Below are positions 35,697-48,099 of a stretch of DNA of 64,000 nucleotides, in pieces. The position numbers and the translations under genes were made by a program. Under the pieces are notes generated by a model. That model was not told the DNA's origin. It saw only the letters and a list, made by a program, of their open reading frames with translations, and searched no databases. The first letter of the stretch is position 1. Each line of letters begins with the position of its first letter. Where the stretch lies: positions 62,001 through 126,000 of the forward strand of contig MOWL01000024.1 in assembly GCA_002110485.1 (NCBI GenBank). The letters run 5' to 3'. The stretch comes from Emergomyces orientalis (taxonomy: Eukaryota; Ascomycota; Eurotiomycetes; Onygenales; Ajellomycetaceae).

Positions 35697-37230
35697 GGGT
35701 TTTTTATTATTTTATTTGTTTGCGGTGGGTTTATTTTGGTCTCTACTTTCTATATGAGAATGCAAAGGTACGTGTTGACTACTCAGCTACTTTCGAGACG
35801 GTGGAAATATTTCGATTCTTCCAGCGTACTAATTTCATTCAATAATATATGTAGTTCCATCACCAAGAAATCTGAACAGAAAACAAAAATGTCTGGCCAA
35901 CAAAGTCAAGCCCCACGCAGCCCACCCCGCCCCTCTCGAGACAGGGTTCAAAAATTGTGACACTCCGGCTTAATCGTGACCCCCTTGTATTTTTGATCTC
36001 CGCCCTGCATATATATATATGTATATAGCAGAAATCCGACGCGTTACCGCCATCCCATGGAGGAAATGTGGGGAATGGCAGTTACAGTCGCATAGGAGCA
36101 ACTGTGGTCGTGGCGGGTTGGGGATGGGGATATAAAGGATGATGGGATCAGGGTGGAGGGGTGGAGGGGCGCTGAGTTTCCCGGGGAAGTATGCGGTTTG
36201 GGATGGGATACAGTGTGCTTTAGAGAGAAAGTAAATAGGATGTGATATATGAGGAGGAAATGTTCCAATCACACACAAGACAGGATGGATTGTGTATATT
36301 CAATTCGGATTCGGTGTAGACAAAAAAAATTAAAAATTGTCAGTATTTCGAAATTTTTAGAACATATGCTTCCTTGGTTCATTCCGTGGCCAATTATACC
36401 ATTATACCAGAATTTGTCTGTTATTTTTATCATGCCTGGCTGGCATATCAGGGAGAAAAGGACGAAGATTGGAAGAAATAAATAAATTAAGATTGAGAAT
36501 TCACAATGAAATGTTGTTCCTGGTGCGGGTTCTGTTAGGGCGGTGCGCGGCTATTGACCCCCCAACAGCCAATAGTTAGTATTTAGCTTTGTTGGTTTAG
36601 CCGCTAGCCGCGCGTTGGGATTTAACTAATTGTTGAACGACAAATAAATTAAAATTAAAATAAAATAAAATAGAATAGATTATAAATATATATTAAGTAC
36701 GGCTATTTCTCCTATATATTTCGATATCCTCGACTCTTAGTACTACCTACGCAGTCACTTTAACTTCCCTGCTAGTTCAAGTTTGGAAATACAAGTAAGT
36801 ACACATTGCATTCTGGCATGTGCAAAGGAGGCAGATATTTTTAACCACGCACCCTACCATGCCGCCTCTTAATTCAATATTCCTTAGCAGTCAATAACAA
36901 TAATATATAGTTACCAGCTTATATACCTGACAATCCTACCCCAAAATTCCAGACGATACGAACGGCTACATCTTCACGCGAAATGGAAGCCTCCCCTATT
37001 CGAATTTGATAAGAGCATCCTGGATTTGTCCTATCCTGACACCCATCTCCAACCTCTCTCCCGATCAGCTCCGCGCGCTTGCGTTTCCTCATACCCATAC
37101 GGGTTCTGTGCACCAGAAGAGAGCGACTGAGGATACACCACCTATAGTACCTGCAGGGCGGGTGAAACAAGGAGAGAGAAGCCGTTGAGGCGTTGGAGGG
37201 AAAACAAAGAAGAAAGATAGAACCGCCAAA
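35697..37230. other. Intergenic region between ies6 and got1
   Basis: About 1.5 kb, AT-rich with short AT repeats near 36010-36030. No supported gene or RNA. Confidence 0.5.
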
Positions 37231-37239
37231 ATGCCGACG

Positions 37240-38218
37240 ATGTGGTTATCAGATATGCAGAGTGAGTGCGCTTGTTGTTTGTCGTTAGAGGGTTGCATGC
37301 CGTCCTTTTTCAGAGAGGGAGGCAGGGTGATTGCGACTTGGCCCCTTCTAGATAGATAAAGGTGCTGGGGTTATTGGGTTCCGTTTACAGTTGCCACTGT
37401 CTTCCTTTTTACTATTTTTCTGCTCTGGGGCGTTGTATGCGCTACGCTTTGGCTAATATATGTCTTATTTATCGCAGAGATTGGGGTGGTGTTTTGTTCT
37501 GGCGGTATGTGAATTATATCGACAATAACCCTTCCCCGCTTTGACCCTCCTGCCAGTCGCCGTTCATTACGATCTGCGATTATAGACTTGTCGCATTCGG
37601 AATTGAACAGGAAGAAATAATAAAAAAAGAAGGCAATTCCTGATCAACCATCTCTGAGAGAGAGATATATATATATAGGGACCATATTCCTTTTTTTTGG
37701 TATTATTATGTTTTTTGATCGATCACTGTATGTTCCCGCCGTTCCCCGTTCGCCCCTCCACCCACCACAAAATAAATATCTCAATATAATCCGCACAAAC
37801 TAACCAGTCTTCCAGACTCGCAATGGGAAACGTACGTGCCAAAACCCGCCCAACCAACACTTTTTAAACGCCATCCAAATAACCTAACCAACCACCACAG
37901 ATCCTCTTCCTAATCGGCCTCCCCTTAATCCTCGGCCCCTCCAAAACCCTCTCCTTCTTCGCCCGCCGCCAAAAACTCACAGGAACCATAACCTTTGCCC
38001 TCGGAATCCTATTAATCCTTTTCCGCTGGCCGCTGACGGGCTTCTGCGTCGAGTTGTACGGCCTCTTCGTGCTCTTTGGGGACTTTTTGATTACATTGAG
38101 CGGGTTCGTGGGGTCTGTGCCGGTGGTGGGGCCGTCGTTGAAGAGGGCGTTGGTGTTTATTGGGAGGGCGGGGGGGAGGGGTGGTGGGGGTGGTGGGGGC
38201 GGGGAGTTGCCGGTTTGA
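37240..38218 (+). CDS. got1: Golgi transport protein Got1
   Basis: A small four-helix membrane protein of the ER-Golgi shuttle that assists vesicle fusion. Five exons, 37240-37261, 37478-37504, 37679-37727, 37816-37831 and 37901-38218, give 143 aa. The spliced chain reads MWLSDMQKIGVVFCSGGTIF, LFFGIIMFFDRSLLAMGN, ILFLIGLPLILGPSKTLSFF, then FARRQKLTGTITFALGI and FRWPLTGFCVELYGLFVLFG. This matches Got1 from end to end. An in-frame ATG nine bases upstream (37231) would add MPT. The Gly-rich tail (RAGGRGGGGGGGG) is unusual for this conserved protein. Four introns break the first 38 codons, so the 5' part is easy to overlook. Confidence 0.9.
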
Positions 38219-38903
38219 TTAAAGTTTATATCATATATGGGTATGATAATGTAGTAAGTTTTGGAGTGCTGGGGGAGAGAGAGGGTGTGTGGTGGAAAGA
38301 CTTCTTTTAAATATATTCCCCTGCCTTTTCTCTTTTGTGATTTATATATATATATATACCTTTTATTCCTTATACCTTACTTCGTAGCTGGCGGGCTGGA
38401 AATGGCATGTATTGGCTTTTTTTTTTCTCCTCTTTTGTTTTTTTTTTTTTTTTTTTTTTTCAATGTTATAATACTCAGGTCTGTATATCTATGTCAGCAT
38501 CTAGCAGAGGGAGTCACCTTTTGTCAATTTACTGGCCACGCAACCACGTAACCACAAAATCCATATATATATCTAAAAAGTGGCACAAAAGCCATCCATC
38601 CCAAAACAGCCAAAAAAAAACTATACCTGTGGACGACAGCCGAACTACGGCCTTGCTCACCCACGATGGGCCGTTGTCAAGACCGTGTTCGGGATACACA
38701 GAATCTGGATTAATCAACAGTGGTCAAGCAATGAGATCTCGAGACAGTTATTGCAAGGGGCTGGCAGGCGCGGCTTATCGAACCTCAAACAGCTGCATAT
38801 ACGGGTACGGGAACTCCTCTCTCTGCTGTGGATGGGCCTCCAACACTGAGTGAACCTTCTTAAAATAACATGCCTTTGTTAAGCGAAATTACATACCCGC
38901 GCG
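38219..38903. other. Intergenic region
   Basis: Low-complexity AT repeats (38341-38358) and a 23-T run ending at 38460. No supported gene. Confidence 0.5.
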
Positions 38904-39597
38904 ATGCCTGCATCGCTGTTGCTGCGTGGCTACGCTTGCTTCCTCACCAAGATGTATCTCGTAGAGGCAGAGGTCATTGACTCACCTCATGGCGGGTGGT
39001 CCACCCTCCCAACTGCTACCACAGCGGAAGCTCTGGGCAAAACAGAGACTGTCATCTCGCAGCTTCGCCATATTCCCTCTCTCAGAGACCTATTTTAATT
39101 GCCTAGAATAAACCTAAGGCGCCCCGTGGCGCTATTTTGCTGATTTGTGGGCACTCATCGGGCTCTTGGGAAATAGAAAGAACACTAGTAAAGGCCTTAG
39201 GGTACGCTTGGAGAGCTTGGCCCTGTTCGAAGCCGTGCCGTCCCATGTGGTACGCCTCATACATGGACATCGAGAGAATCCTGTCTTCTTGCTAGACACA
39301 GAGCTGGACATCATGTAGTGAACCGAGTGCCCCGACGAGATTAGGTACAGCCCGTTGCGAGAGCTGGTGGATGATGATGCGTACGGCTATGCACCGGAGA
39401 ATGAGGCTGAGTGGCACAGTGATGCCCCCGGAATTGGGGGGGGTACTAATATCTTTGAGATTCTCAAGGATCAACACCGCGACTTGCACTTTATTCCTAT
39501 TGACTCACAGAATGTGGTGGATGTGTATGCAACACTTCCTCACAGGAGTGTCGGGATGGCTGAAATGTTGCTGAACATCTATCACAGACATGGTTGA
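38904..39597 (+). pseudogene. Decayed gene of an uncharacterised fungal family
   Basis: Protein-like stretches lie in two frames. The first (about 38955-39098) reads LPTATTAEALGKTETVISQL and then RHIPSLRDLF before a stop. The second (about 39202-39597) reads FEAVPSHVVRLIHGHRENP, VFLLDTELDIM, then TAG TGA at 39316-39321, and continues TECPDEIRYSPLREL, YAPENEAEWHSDAPG, FEILKDQHRDLHFIPI and LLNIYHRHG. I believe this matches a family of short uncharacterised fungal proteins, from memory of their C-terminal pattern. Two in-frame stops and a frame change indicate decay. TGG codons turned to TAG/TGA would fit G-to-A mutation, but this is a guess. Confidence 0.5.
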
Positions 39598-40154
39598 CCT
39601 GACCTTGAGCATTATCACAAACGCGAGAGCCTGGAATATATATATATATATATAGCCATCAGAATTGCGCTGCAGGAGATCTATCCTAATCATGCAAACT
39701 GAATCGTAGCTCTTTGTTCTGTCCCACTCACCCTTCCCTCTCTACAGTAGTGTTTGGGGCATGGAACTATTCAAAGCGGGAGGATCGTAGCCTACTAGGG
39801 GAGTTTTGATAGGGTATGTGTGAGACTTTTACTCATCGAGTCAAAAAAGGACACTCTTAGTAACTAAGGGTCTCTAAGTTGATACACAGGCGGTTTTGAG
39901 GGCCTAATAGTAACTTATGTTAGGTAGATGAGCTCCTGCATTTGTAGCACCCTTTATATTTAGATATCAATGCTGAGCAGAGGCTCAGTGAACTGTGGGA
40001 ACTATCCAAGATATGAATGATTAAAAAAAAAAAATTCTCTGTTTGCAGAAATACTTAACTTGATGAATTACATAAAACTTATACTAGCCGTATGAAGAAA
40101 TATGGTCTCAGCATGTTGAAGCCACTCACTCCCCAAAACCAACCAAGAACGGCC
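39598..40154. other. Intergenic region
   Basis: Contains a (TA)n tract near 39639-39655. No supported gene. Confidence 0.5.
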
Positions 40155-40162
40155 AAAAAAAA
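40155..40162 (-). terminator. Pol III terminator of the 5S rRNA gene
   Basis: Eight T on the minus strand directly follow the 3' end of the 5S sequence. Confidence 0.8.
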
Positions 40163-40281
40163 ACATACGACAGCCGGGATTCGCTGGTGGTCACCCACCC
40201 AACTACTAGCCGGCCGGCGAGTGGCTTAAGTACGGCTGAGCGGACGGGAAGCCCTGTTTTCCACTCCCTGTGGTCGTATGT
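40163..40281 (-). rRNA. 5S ribosomal RNA
   Basis: The 119-nt minus-strand sequence starts ACATACGACCACAGGGAGTG and contains the conserved blocks AACAGGGCTTCCCGTCCGCT, AGCCGTACTTAAGCCACTCG and GGGTGGGTGACCACCAGCGA. It ends GGCTGTCGTATGT, whose last bases pair with the 5' end (ACATACGAC/GTCGTATGT). A T-run follows. It stands alone among protein genes, as dispersed 5S genes do in many filamentous ascomycetes. Confidence 0.95.
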
Positions 40282-41331
40282 AGCAGTTCGTTAGTGGGGA
40301 GGTATTTTATGGACAGGAGGACAAGGGGCCAGATTCGTTGTAGGTACCTGGCCCAACATTACCAAATTTGATGTGGGAAATGGGAATAGGAGATTGGGGA
40401 GAGAGGGGAGAGGAGTAACCTGTCACATTATATAAGTAATTGGCAATCGGGTGCAAGTGGCTTGCTTTGGGCTCATTTTATAATACGCGTGGAACCGAGA
40501 AATATATACATATATATCGGAGATGTAAATAGCCGGCCAGACGTTTGAAGGGATAGAACGAGTGACATGTCCACAGCCCTCTGAACCAGTAGCGCCATGG
40601 TCTGGTACGTTGGTAGCAATGAAGCAAGCAATCATTGCCTCCGGGATTTCGAACATTTATTCGTTCAAAGAGGAAACTCGTCGACAAAGGCTCTCCTTTG
40701 CCAATCGACGTGGGAAGTTAACATAGGACGAAGCGTAGAGAGAACTACGATATCAACGGAATACAAATATATGAATTGAAATCCAACTGCGCGTATCTCT
40801 AGGGGCGGTATGACGTACGTGGATAGGGTTTTTTTTTTTTTTTTGCCAGGCTTGGTCCGATAAGGTGTACCCGTAGGAAAAATAAAATATGGATCGTTGA
40901 TATCCGCGGGTCAAGGTAGATCTGTGTCTGTTGCCAACAATGAAGTAATGGGCACATGAAAAGTAAGGAAAAACTGAAATGATTGGATCGAAATACATGT
41001 TATATATAAAGAATATATATATGAGGGGATTTCCTATCTTTTAAGAAAAAAAGTAAATCACGAGGGCATGACAAGGGGGGTAAGGGAGGATTATTATTTA
41101 AGAGACATAGAGAAGAAAGAAACAAAGAAAAGAAAAGGCTCAAAATCAATTCATTCGGTTCGTATTTAGGTATGACAATGACAACCATTATGTGTTTATT
41201 TATTCGTTTGTTCGTTTGTTCGCTTGTTTCTTTCGCTTTCTCTTCCTGGGACTGCTCCATCCCACTCTCCTTCCCTCGTCTTTGCATTATGCTTTCTTCG
41301 TGGCTTCTGGTAAAACCGGCCGTATGTCCTC
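40282..41331. other. Intergenic region
   Basis: Upstream of the 5S gene and downstream of the profilin-like gene. No supported coding gene. Confidence 0.5.
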
Positions 41332-42294
41332 TCAACCCTGAGCGTTTTCGGCATTGATCAGATATCTGGCCCAGCCATCGACGTATTCGTTGACGTTATT
41401 GGTGTGGACATCGGATGGATGGTGCGCGATAAACAGGGCAGAGGCGGTTTTATAGATAACAATTCCTTCCTTGAGCTATTGATGAGAAGTAACGGAGGGG
41501 GGTTAGCATTCGTTCCATGACATGGGAAATGGGTTCGTGATGGACGTCTGTGTATGTCTTAGGTTGAAAAGAAAAGGGAGGGGTGTGTGAAACAACCTTC
41601 CGGCCGATGAGGCAATCTGGGTCTTTATCCGCTCTCACGAAGAAGTATTTCTCGCCAGCGAAGGAGAATCCATTCGTTTGCACTTCCTTGGGCGCATCAT
41701 CCTTGGTATCGACGAAGGAGTTAAGGATGAAGGCGATCTCATTTGGCAAGGCCTGATTCGAATTGTAATTAGCCCTTGAATGCCCTGTTGGTATTGTTTA
41801 TGCCCATTTTAAAACAGTATGCTGGATTTATTTTTGGATCTGGTCTTTTTTTCCCCTCCTCCTCTTTTTCTTTTATTTTTGTAACGAGTGCGGGAGTGTT
41901 GAATCTGTGCATACCGTGAAACCTGGAGAGCTGGCACAGGGCGAACTGGCATACTGTGGGTCTGTGCTATAAATTGCCGCCTTGTCGATTCCTGAGTATT
42001 GCATGAGACTATAGATTGGGGATAGAGTATTAGCATTATTACAGCTTTCTAGTGTCCACGATGTTGATGGACTACTCTGTCCTGCAAGACGGTGGACGAA
42101 AGGAGCAACCAAAACAAGGAAGGGGATTGATATTATATACCCATTGTGATAGTCTAGTCGGAGCATTTGAGGTCAGTTCTCAGGGTCATATCTACATATA
42201 CATTGGCAGTGTCTGGATTTTGCGGTCTACCGCAGACAGAGAGTGAAGACATACCTGTCCAGCCAACGGGCTTGTTAACGGATGGGTCCGCCAT
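41332..42294 (-). CDS. Divergent profilin-like protein
   Basis: Profilins bind actin monomers and polyproline. Proposed exons on the minus strand: 42294-42255, 42081-41915, 41752-41597, 41475-41332, giving 168 aa. Profilin marks are YSGIDKAAIYS, CASSPGFT, LPNEIAFILNSF and TNGFSFAGEKYFFVRAD, then LKEGIVIYKTASALFIAHHP and a final helix EYVDGWARYLINA. The protein is longer than usual (about 130 aa), with an odd N-terminal stretch (STSWTLESCNNANTLSPIYS) where profilins have their conserved WxxYVD start. The 3' exons are firm; the first two exons are uncertain and may hide an alternative splice or a frameshift. Confidence 0.7.
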
Positions 42295-44986
42295 TTTGTT
42301 GAACTGATATATGAAAAATGAAACAAAAATCGATCTATAGAAACCGGAAACGGGCTTGCTGCGAGGGGGAATGGCATAGATTAGCAGGGGTCAATGGATG
42401 GAACCGAGGGAGGGCAGGGAATTGGCACACACCCAAGGACAGCCAACTGTAGCAGACAGGGAGACTGGAAAGGGACTCCGCAGTGAGGAGAAGAGTGTTG
42501 TAAGAGGAGAGGCGTGGCAAGATGGAGATATATAGCCGGAGAAGAAGAAGAAGAAGATGATTTGAAGTTGGTAGGGGGAACAAACAACCAAAAAGTAACC
42601 TGACTGACTGGACTAAATACTCCCAAACTCGTAATAAATCAAACTAACAACAACTTTACAAAAAAAGAACAAGAGAGGGGCAGCATTACCTAATCCAGCC
42701 AGTTCTAGTTACCCCGCCATCCACAAATTATGTATAGTATTCAAGTTTATATACGCAGTATATTTAACTATATATCTACACTGCCATGCAGCAATTATTC
42801 TATCACTATTGCCTGATACCGTATAACTATTACGCAGATGCAGACTAGGCTCGATGCTGTTGCCTGTTTTACCCCCTACTCCTCTTCTACCTGCCCCCCC
42901 GGGTTGATCAATTATTATAGCCTCTATATGTCTGTTAGCTCGCGGGAAATGTCATGAGATATCTCTTCCTGAGAATACGATCCGATGGGCAGAGTGTGGC
43001 ATTTCCTTAACATCCCTTTTGACGGGCGGGGGAAAATCTGGTTAGACGCGAGCCCTAACTTGCCTTGGGCATTTGTTCTTAGACGGAGACTACAGATACC
43101 GGAATCCTGGGCACTCTCGTCACAGCCATGATATTGCATCTGGACGGATGATCGGCTCACCAGTCATCCCGGCGAAATAAAGGGAAGACATAAATCGTAC
43201 CTCGAGAAATCCGTCGATAGAGAGAGCAACACAGGCCCTAGCGAGTGGTAATGTCCCCGGATTTTCCCAAGGATTGACGTCTTTCTCAAAGGCCGGGCGT
43301 CAATGCGGTGATGGAAGGGCATCTTGTTGCCTGCCAGGGCATGATAATGCAGGTGGCCTCCTGCTGCATGATATTAATGTTGATGAATGGAAAAAGAAGT
43401 TTGATTCACTGCGCAGTCGATTCATGTTCTTTATTTGGCCTCGACCAGGAGTTTCCATCATCTCGACGCGCTCTCCTATTTAAGATACAAAAGTGCCATC
43501 GATGGATGTGTGTCTCGCATTTTGGAGGGAGGGATGGACTGGTCTCTTGGGTGGCATACTGCTCATCCCCTGATAGCATGACTGCTAGCATTGTCAAGAA
43601 ACCCAAATCAAAGCGCTTCGGGACGCATACCCAGGTAGATAGTTTAGCTGGCGTTCCCTATTTCGAACTGTGAAAGAAATGAAGAGTATCCCCTGAAGAG
43701 GGATTAACAAGGAAATGGGAACCGGCCCTTCAAATAATAATAAAAATTATCAGATATCCCTTCGAACCCAGTCCCGGCTTTTTGGCAGTCTAACTACAAA
43801 TCGCTAGTCAGTTATATTGTGGTGTTTCAGCTGGCTGGTATCGAAACTGCCTGCAAAAATTTCTTTCAAAAGAAAGCTAGAAGATTCCTAGAAGCCAATA
43901 AGCAAATTCAACAGCCTCATGCAACTCAACAGCGAATCAAATTAACCTTGCTTCTTTTTAAAAATGCTCGATGAGGAGGAAAAGAAAGTGCTGATTGGTT
44001 ACGAACTACCAGGCCCATCTTCGAAATTTGGGAGGGGCGTCCAAAGATAACCCTCGCCTTACGCATAACCCACCACAAAAATCCCAGTTTTCTCAAACCC
44101 TGGCTTCTGTCGCTACTCGTTGGCGATGCAGGGATGAGATGAGTGAAATGCTTCTGAGATATTAAGAAGAGAAGTGGGCGTTTGGTTCGTTCGTCGTCGT
44201 CACTGGCCAGTAGTTCCCCTGCTGAGTCTGGCTGTCGCTGTCAGCATGTAATGAGATATTTCAGGCGCGACCAAATAATCCAACCACTGAGAGTGGACAG
44301 GCCACCCTGCAGTGCCAGGGATAGGACCCTTGAGGGTTGGAATGATCTCATCTCCTTTAACGCCGCCATTGATTAAGTTCCGGCTTCGAGAATATGTGGC
44401 ATCTAGGATAATTATCCGTGGAGAGGCCGCTATGATTATAATTGCTGACTCTAATATAGTGGTAATTTCTCATGCTCCCCGCAGGCGAACCGCTCCAATG
44501 TGTGTTTCAGCAGTCTAGATTGCTGCGAAATCCAAACCCTCCCATATCCTTGTCAATTCAACTTGCGACAAATCTGAATGGCGCAAGTATCGAAAATGGA
44601 GGAGAAAATAGACCTGACTCTTGTCAGATTTCACTCCTCCCGCCGCCCGCAGACCGTCTTTGAACTTCTCCCTCCGCCATCGTGACGCGGTTGCCCTGCT
44701 TTGGCCCTCCATTTTTACCGCCTTTTTTTTCCTGTCATTTACTTCCTACCTCCTTTATTTTATCCCACATTCCTTTGCTCTGGCCTCTGTTGTCTTTTTT
44801 CTCAATTCTCTACATTCTTTTTTCACTTATTTTGGTTTTCTGGAAAGCCGTCCATTCATATTTTCGATATATTTATTTATTTACATTCTCCACGCTGGAC
44901 TTAATCGATATTCTTGTCCGCAAATGTCCTTTTATTATCCAGTACTCAAGCTTAACGTAACCTTATGAGCTACCATTGAAATAACA
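42295..44986. other. Long intergenic region
   Basis: About 2.7 kb between divergent genes. Several short open stretches exist but none shows a codon pattern, domain or splice structure that I can support. It holds the promoter of the proline-rich protein gene and a long T-rich tract near 44720-44880. Confidence 0.5.
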
Positions 44987-47351
44987 ATGAAATCTTTCAA
45001 AACCAGGCAGCGTGCAAATACAACCAGTGACACCATACCACGGCCAGGATTCAATAACCCGGATGCCTTTCCCCATTCTGGTCTACAGGATGCTGGGCAG
45101 ACCTCTACCAGCGACATTGTCCGTAAACGAAACAATACCGTTAATACACATGTTGGCCCGCGGGGGGGATGGAAAGCCCCTCCCCCCTCAGCTTTTGATT
45201 TCCAGCTGCCAACAGCACCAGAACGAACTCCCTCCTCACAGCCTCAAAAAAACACTACATCGGACGATAGAACGACGATGATAGGTGTGGCAGTTGGGAG
45301 CCCCACTATGCACAGGACCGTGCAGCATGCGCCTTCGCATGTGGTATCCCCAGCGGCCATAGATTTCGATTCGATGGAAGTAGTAGGGTCTGCAGAAGCG
45401 GAAAGCTCGAAATCTAAGCCAAGCAAATGGAAGAAAATCAGTGACTTCTTCAAGGCGAAGAACTCACCGCAGGAGCAACAACAACAACAACTCGACCACC
45501 TTTTTGATGAGCTTCAGCTCCATGAGCGACCAGCAACCTCCCATGAATGCCACGCTTCACCAGCGGATTCTCATCCCCGTCAGAATCACGAGGCGGCATC
45601 TGACGATCACGCGCCTTGGGATGATCTCGAATTTGAAGAGCGCATGGGTAAACCCGCGCGGAAGACAGGGAAAGATGTCTCGAAACCACCCAAAGGAAAG
45701 GAGCCTAGGAAATTGGTCAAATATGTGGAACCGCCAAAACCTAATAAAAAGGTTCATCGTCAGCATAAACCATTACCGATGCCCTCAAAACCGAAAGAAA
45801 CATTTCCACCTCCACCCTCAGAGCCAACGAATGTCTCAGATTCGTTGCTAAACATTGAAATCCCTGAGGTCCGCTTGGAGAGATACAGTGTGATGTTTGG
45901 AAGTGTCCTGGGCAAGCCACCTTCTTCAACGCTACTAGCTAGACGGAGCAGAACCCTCGATATGCTGAAGACTCATGATGAAGAGGTGAGTACTTCACAC
46001 CATTTTTGAAAGGTCGTTTAATGTACACTAACCAATGATGCAATAGGAGGAGATGGATTCTCGAGTGCCACTGCCCAGGCGAGCAACATCTCCAGCTCCG
46101 GCCAAGTCGCCGACATTCACCCTTTTTCCTGCAACACCAACATCCAAACAGTCTAAGGCGCTCCATAATTCGAATTCTCCCCGCCCGAATATGCCATTAC
46201 AGCGGTCAAACACCGCTCCACAACCACCCAGCAGGGAATCGAATGAGAAGGTCATGCCTGTGAAGGACATTTCACTTCCACAAACAGGGACGTCATCCAT
46301 GGCGACATCTTCAAGCTCTCGCAGCCAGTGGGTATCGGAAGGTTCATCATATTTGTCAATGGCATCAACATCCTCTTCATCATCTGATATCAGTATGTCA
46401 TCCGACGAAGATGATGCTACACCATTCAGCTATAACAAAGTCGTGCTTAACTCTTCCGATGAACCTCTGTGGGAAATACTCAATCCTGGGACAAAAGCTG
46501 AGCCACCACCTACGAAATTCAAGGCTCCTTCGCAACCGCAAAGGCTCCGAACAATTCGATCTGAGGAATCGTTTGCTGCCATTGCAGAGCAATCTTACAG
46601 TGTTTCACACAAACGAATGGTAGCGGAACACGCGCCCGCTTACCCCACAAAGCCGCAGCCACAGTCCCAGCCCAAATCCGAAGTCAATGCCGACCTACCA
46701 TCTACGGAATCCAAGCCTCCTCCACAACCGCAAAGGCTCCATAAAATTCGATCTGAGGATTCTGTTGTTGCTGCAATGGAAGGACCTCGCAATGCTTCAC
46801 ACAAACGATTGGCAATGGAAGAACCGCGCCCCCCTCCTCCAAAACCGCAATCACCGCAACCTAAGTCCGAAGCAAAATCGGAGCATAAATCCACCCAACC
46901 GGCCCCGTTCCACCCAATAATTAACATTGAGCAGTGGCTGCCACAAGCACCACCACCACCTCCTCAACGAAAACCGCCTCCGACACCTCCAGCCCCATCC
47001 CCCACCATTGCGCTGCCACCCGTCCCATTCCCATCCCCGCCCGCCCATCCTCAACCCCGGACAAAACCAAAACTCAAGTCGCGACCACCCCCCAGCACCA
47101 GCAACAACCCCAACCGTCAAGCCATGAAGGCCGTCGAAGTCTCCGTCGCGCGTTCGGTTTCCGTGACCAAGCGCCCAAGGCAAGTAATCGTACCGATGAG
47201 CGCGATGCGAAGCGATTCTTTGACCCGTTCTGATGAGCGATTTGGCGAGAAGAGGGCTGCTACACCCACGCTGATTTCGGTGCCGAGGGGCCATGAGCGG
47301 GAGAAGTCGCGGGAGGTCCCCATTGAAGTTGCGGAGCCGGGGTTTATTTAG
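44987..47351 (+). CDS. Proline/serine-rich conserved fungal protein of unknown function
   Basis: Two exons, 44987-45985 and 46047-47351, give 767 aa. I do not recognise a named domain. The N-terminal half contains KPSKWKKISDFFKAKNSP, a basic patch often seen in such fungal proteins, and a Gln run. A conserved-looking block VRLERYSVMFGSVLGKPPSS then LLARRSRTLDML ends exon 1. Exon 2 is Ser- and Pro-rich with an acidic patch (SMSSDEDDATPF). It holds an imperfect tandem duplication of about 80 residues: PQRLRTIRSEESFAAIAEQ ... SHKRMVAEHAP against PQRLHKIRSEDSVVAAMEG ... SHKRLAMEEPR. A polyproline segment (APPPPPQRKPPPTPPAPSP) could bind SH3, WW or profilin domains. Low complexity suggests a disordered scaffold. 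Confidence 0.8.
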
Positions 47352-48099
47352 CCTTGTTTAGGTTTTTTTGGCTAAGATTTTCTTGGAAATTGGAATTGGA
47401 TGCTGGGTGCTGGGTGCTGGGTGCTGGATACTGGATATTGGGGAGCTGGTTGTTTTGGCGGTAGCCGTTTTGGTTTCGGCTCGTTTCTTGCCTGGTTACC
47501 CCTCAAAATGCTTTTGAATATAGGAACATGATGATAGGAAATATCGCAGGCATTTCTTTTGAATCCTGCGTATATATGTTCTGCTCTTGCTCTTCTTCTT
47601 TGCTCAGTCAATTCTGTTCAGCTTTGTTTCCTGTTTTCTATTTTTTATTAAACCTTTACCATATGGAGGTTGAGTTGCTGCTCTGCTCCCTACTCGGCCT
47701 TCATATTCTAGTGACCCGTCCCATTTTCCTCATTATTATATCAGCACATGCATAGCTCATATTTCACTCGTATATAGTGTAGCATTGTCAGGTATTTTTA
47801 ACATGCAGATAAATTTACAGCTATAACTCTCATCTCTGATCTAGATCTAATTATCAACTGATTTTTAACTGATGATCTCTTCTTTCACTGTTGCTGTTAG
47901 CTTGTCATCGAGTAAAAAGAATATATATCATGAGGGCAGGTCGACGACAAAGGAATCACACTTAAGGTGCTTTTATTTAGCATCTTAGAAAGGATTGTTC
48001 CATTTATTCAATAAATCATTCATTCATATATATAACTAAGCATTGTTTCATGTTTCATGAGTATGAAGTTCCAACCCACCCCTTTCTATTTACAATCAA
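47352..48099. other. Convergent intergenic region
   Basis: 3' ends of the proline-rich gene and slh1. It contains short TGCTGGG repeats at 47400-47425. No supported gene. Confidence 0.5.

Noticed and set aside
38610..38740. Sequence after an A-run that superficially resembled the 5S rRNA 3' flank
   Set aside because: The A-run matches, but the body lacks the conserved 5S blocks seen at 40163-40281.
46927..47294. Alternative frames over the proline-rich exon
   Set aside because: His- and Pro-rich frames arise from the biased C-rich sequence; the main frame is continuous across the splice.
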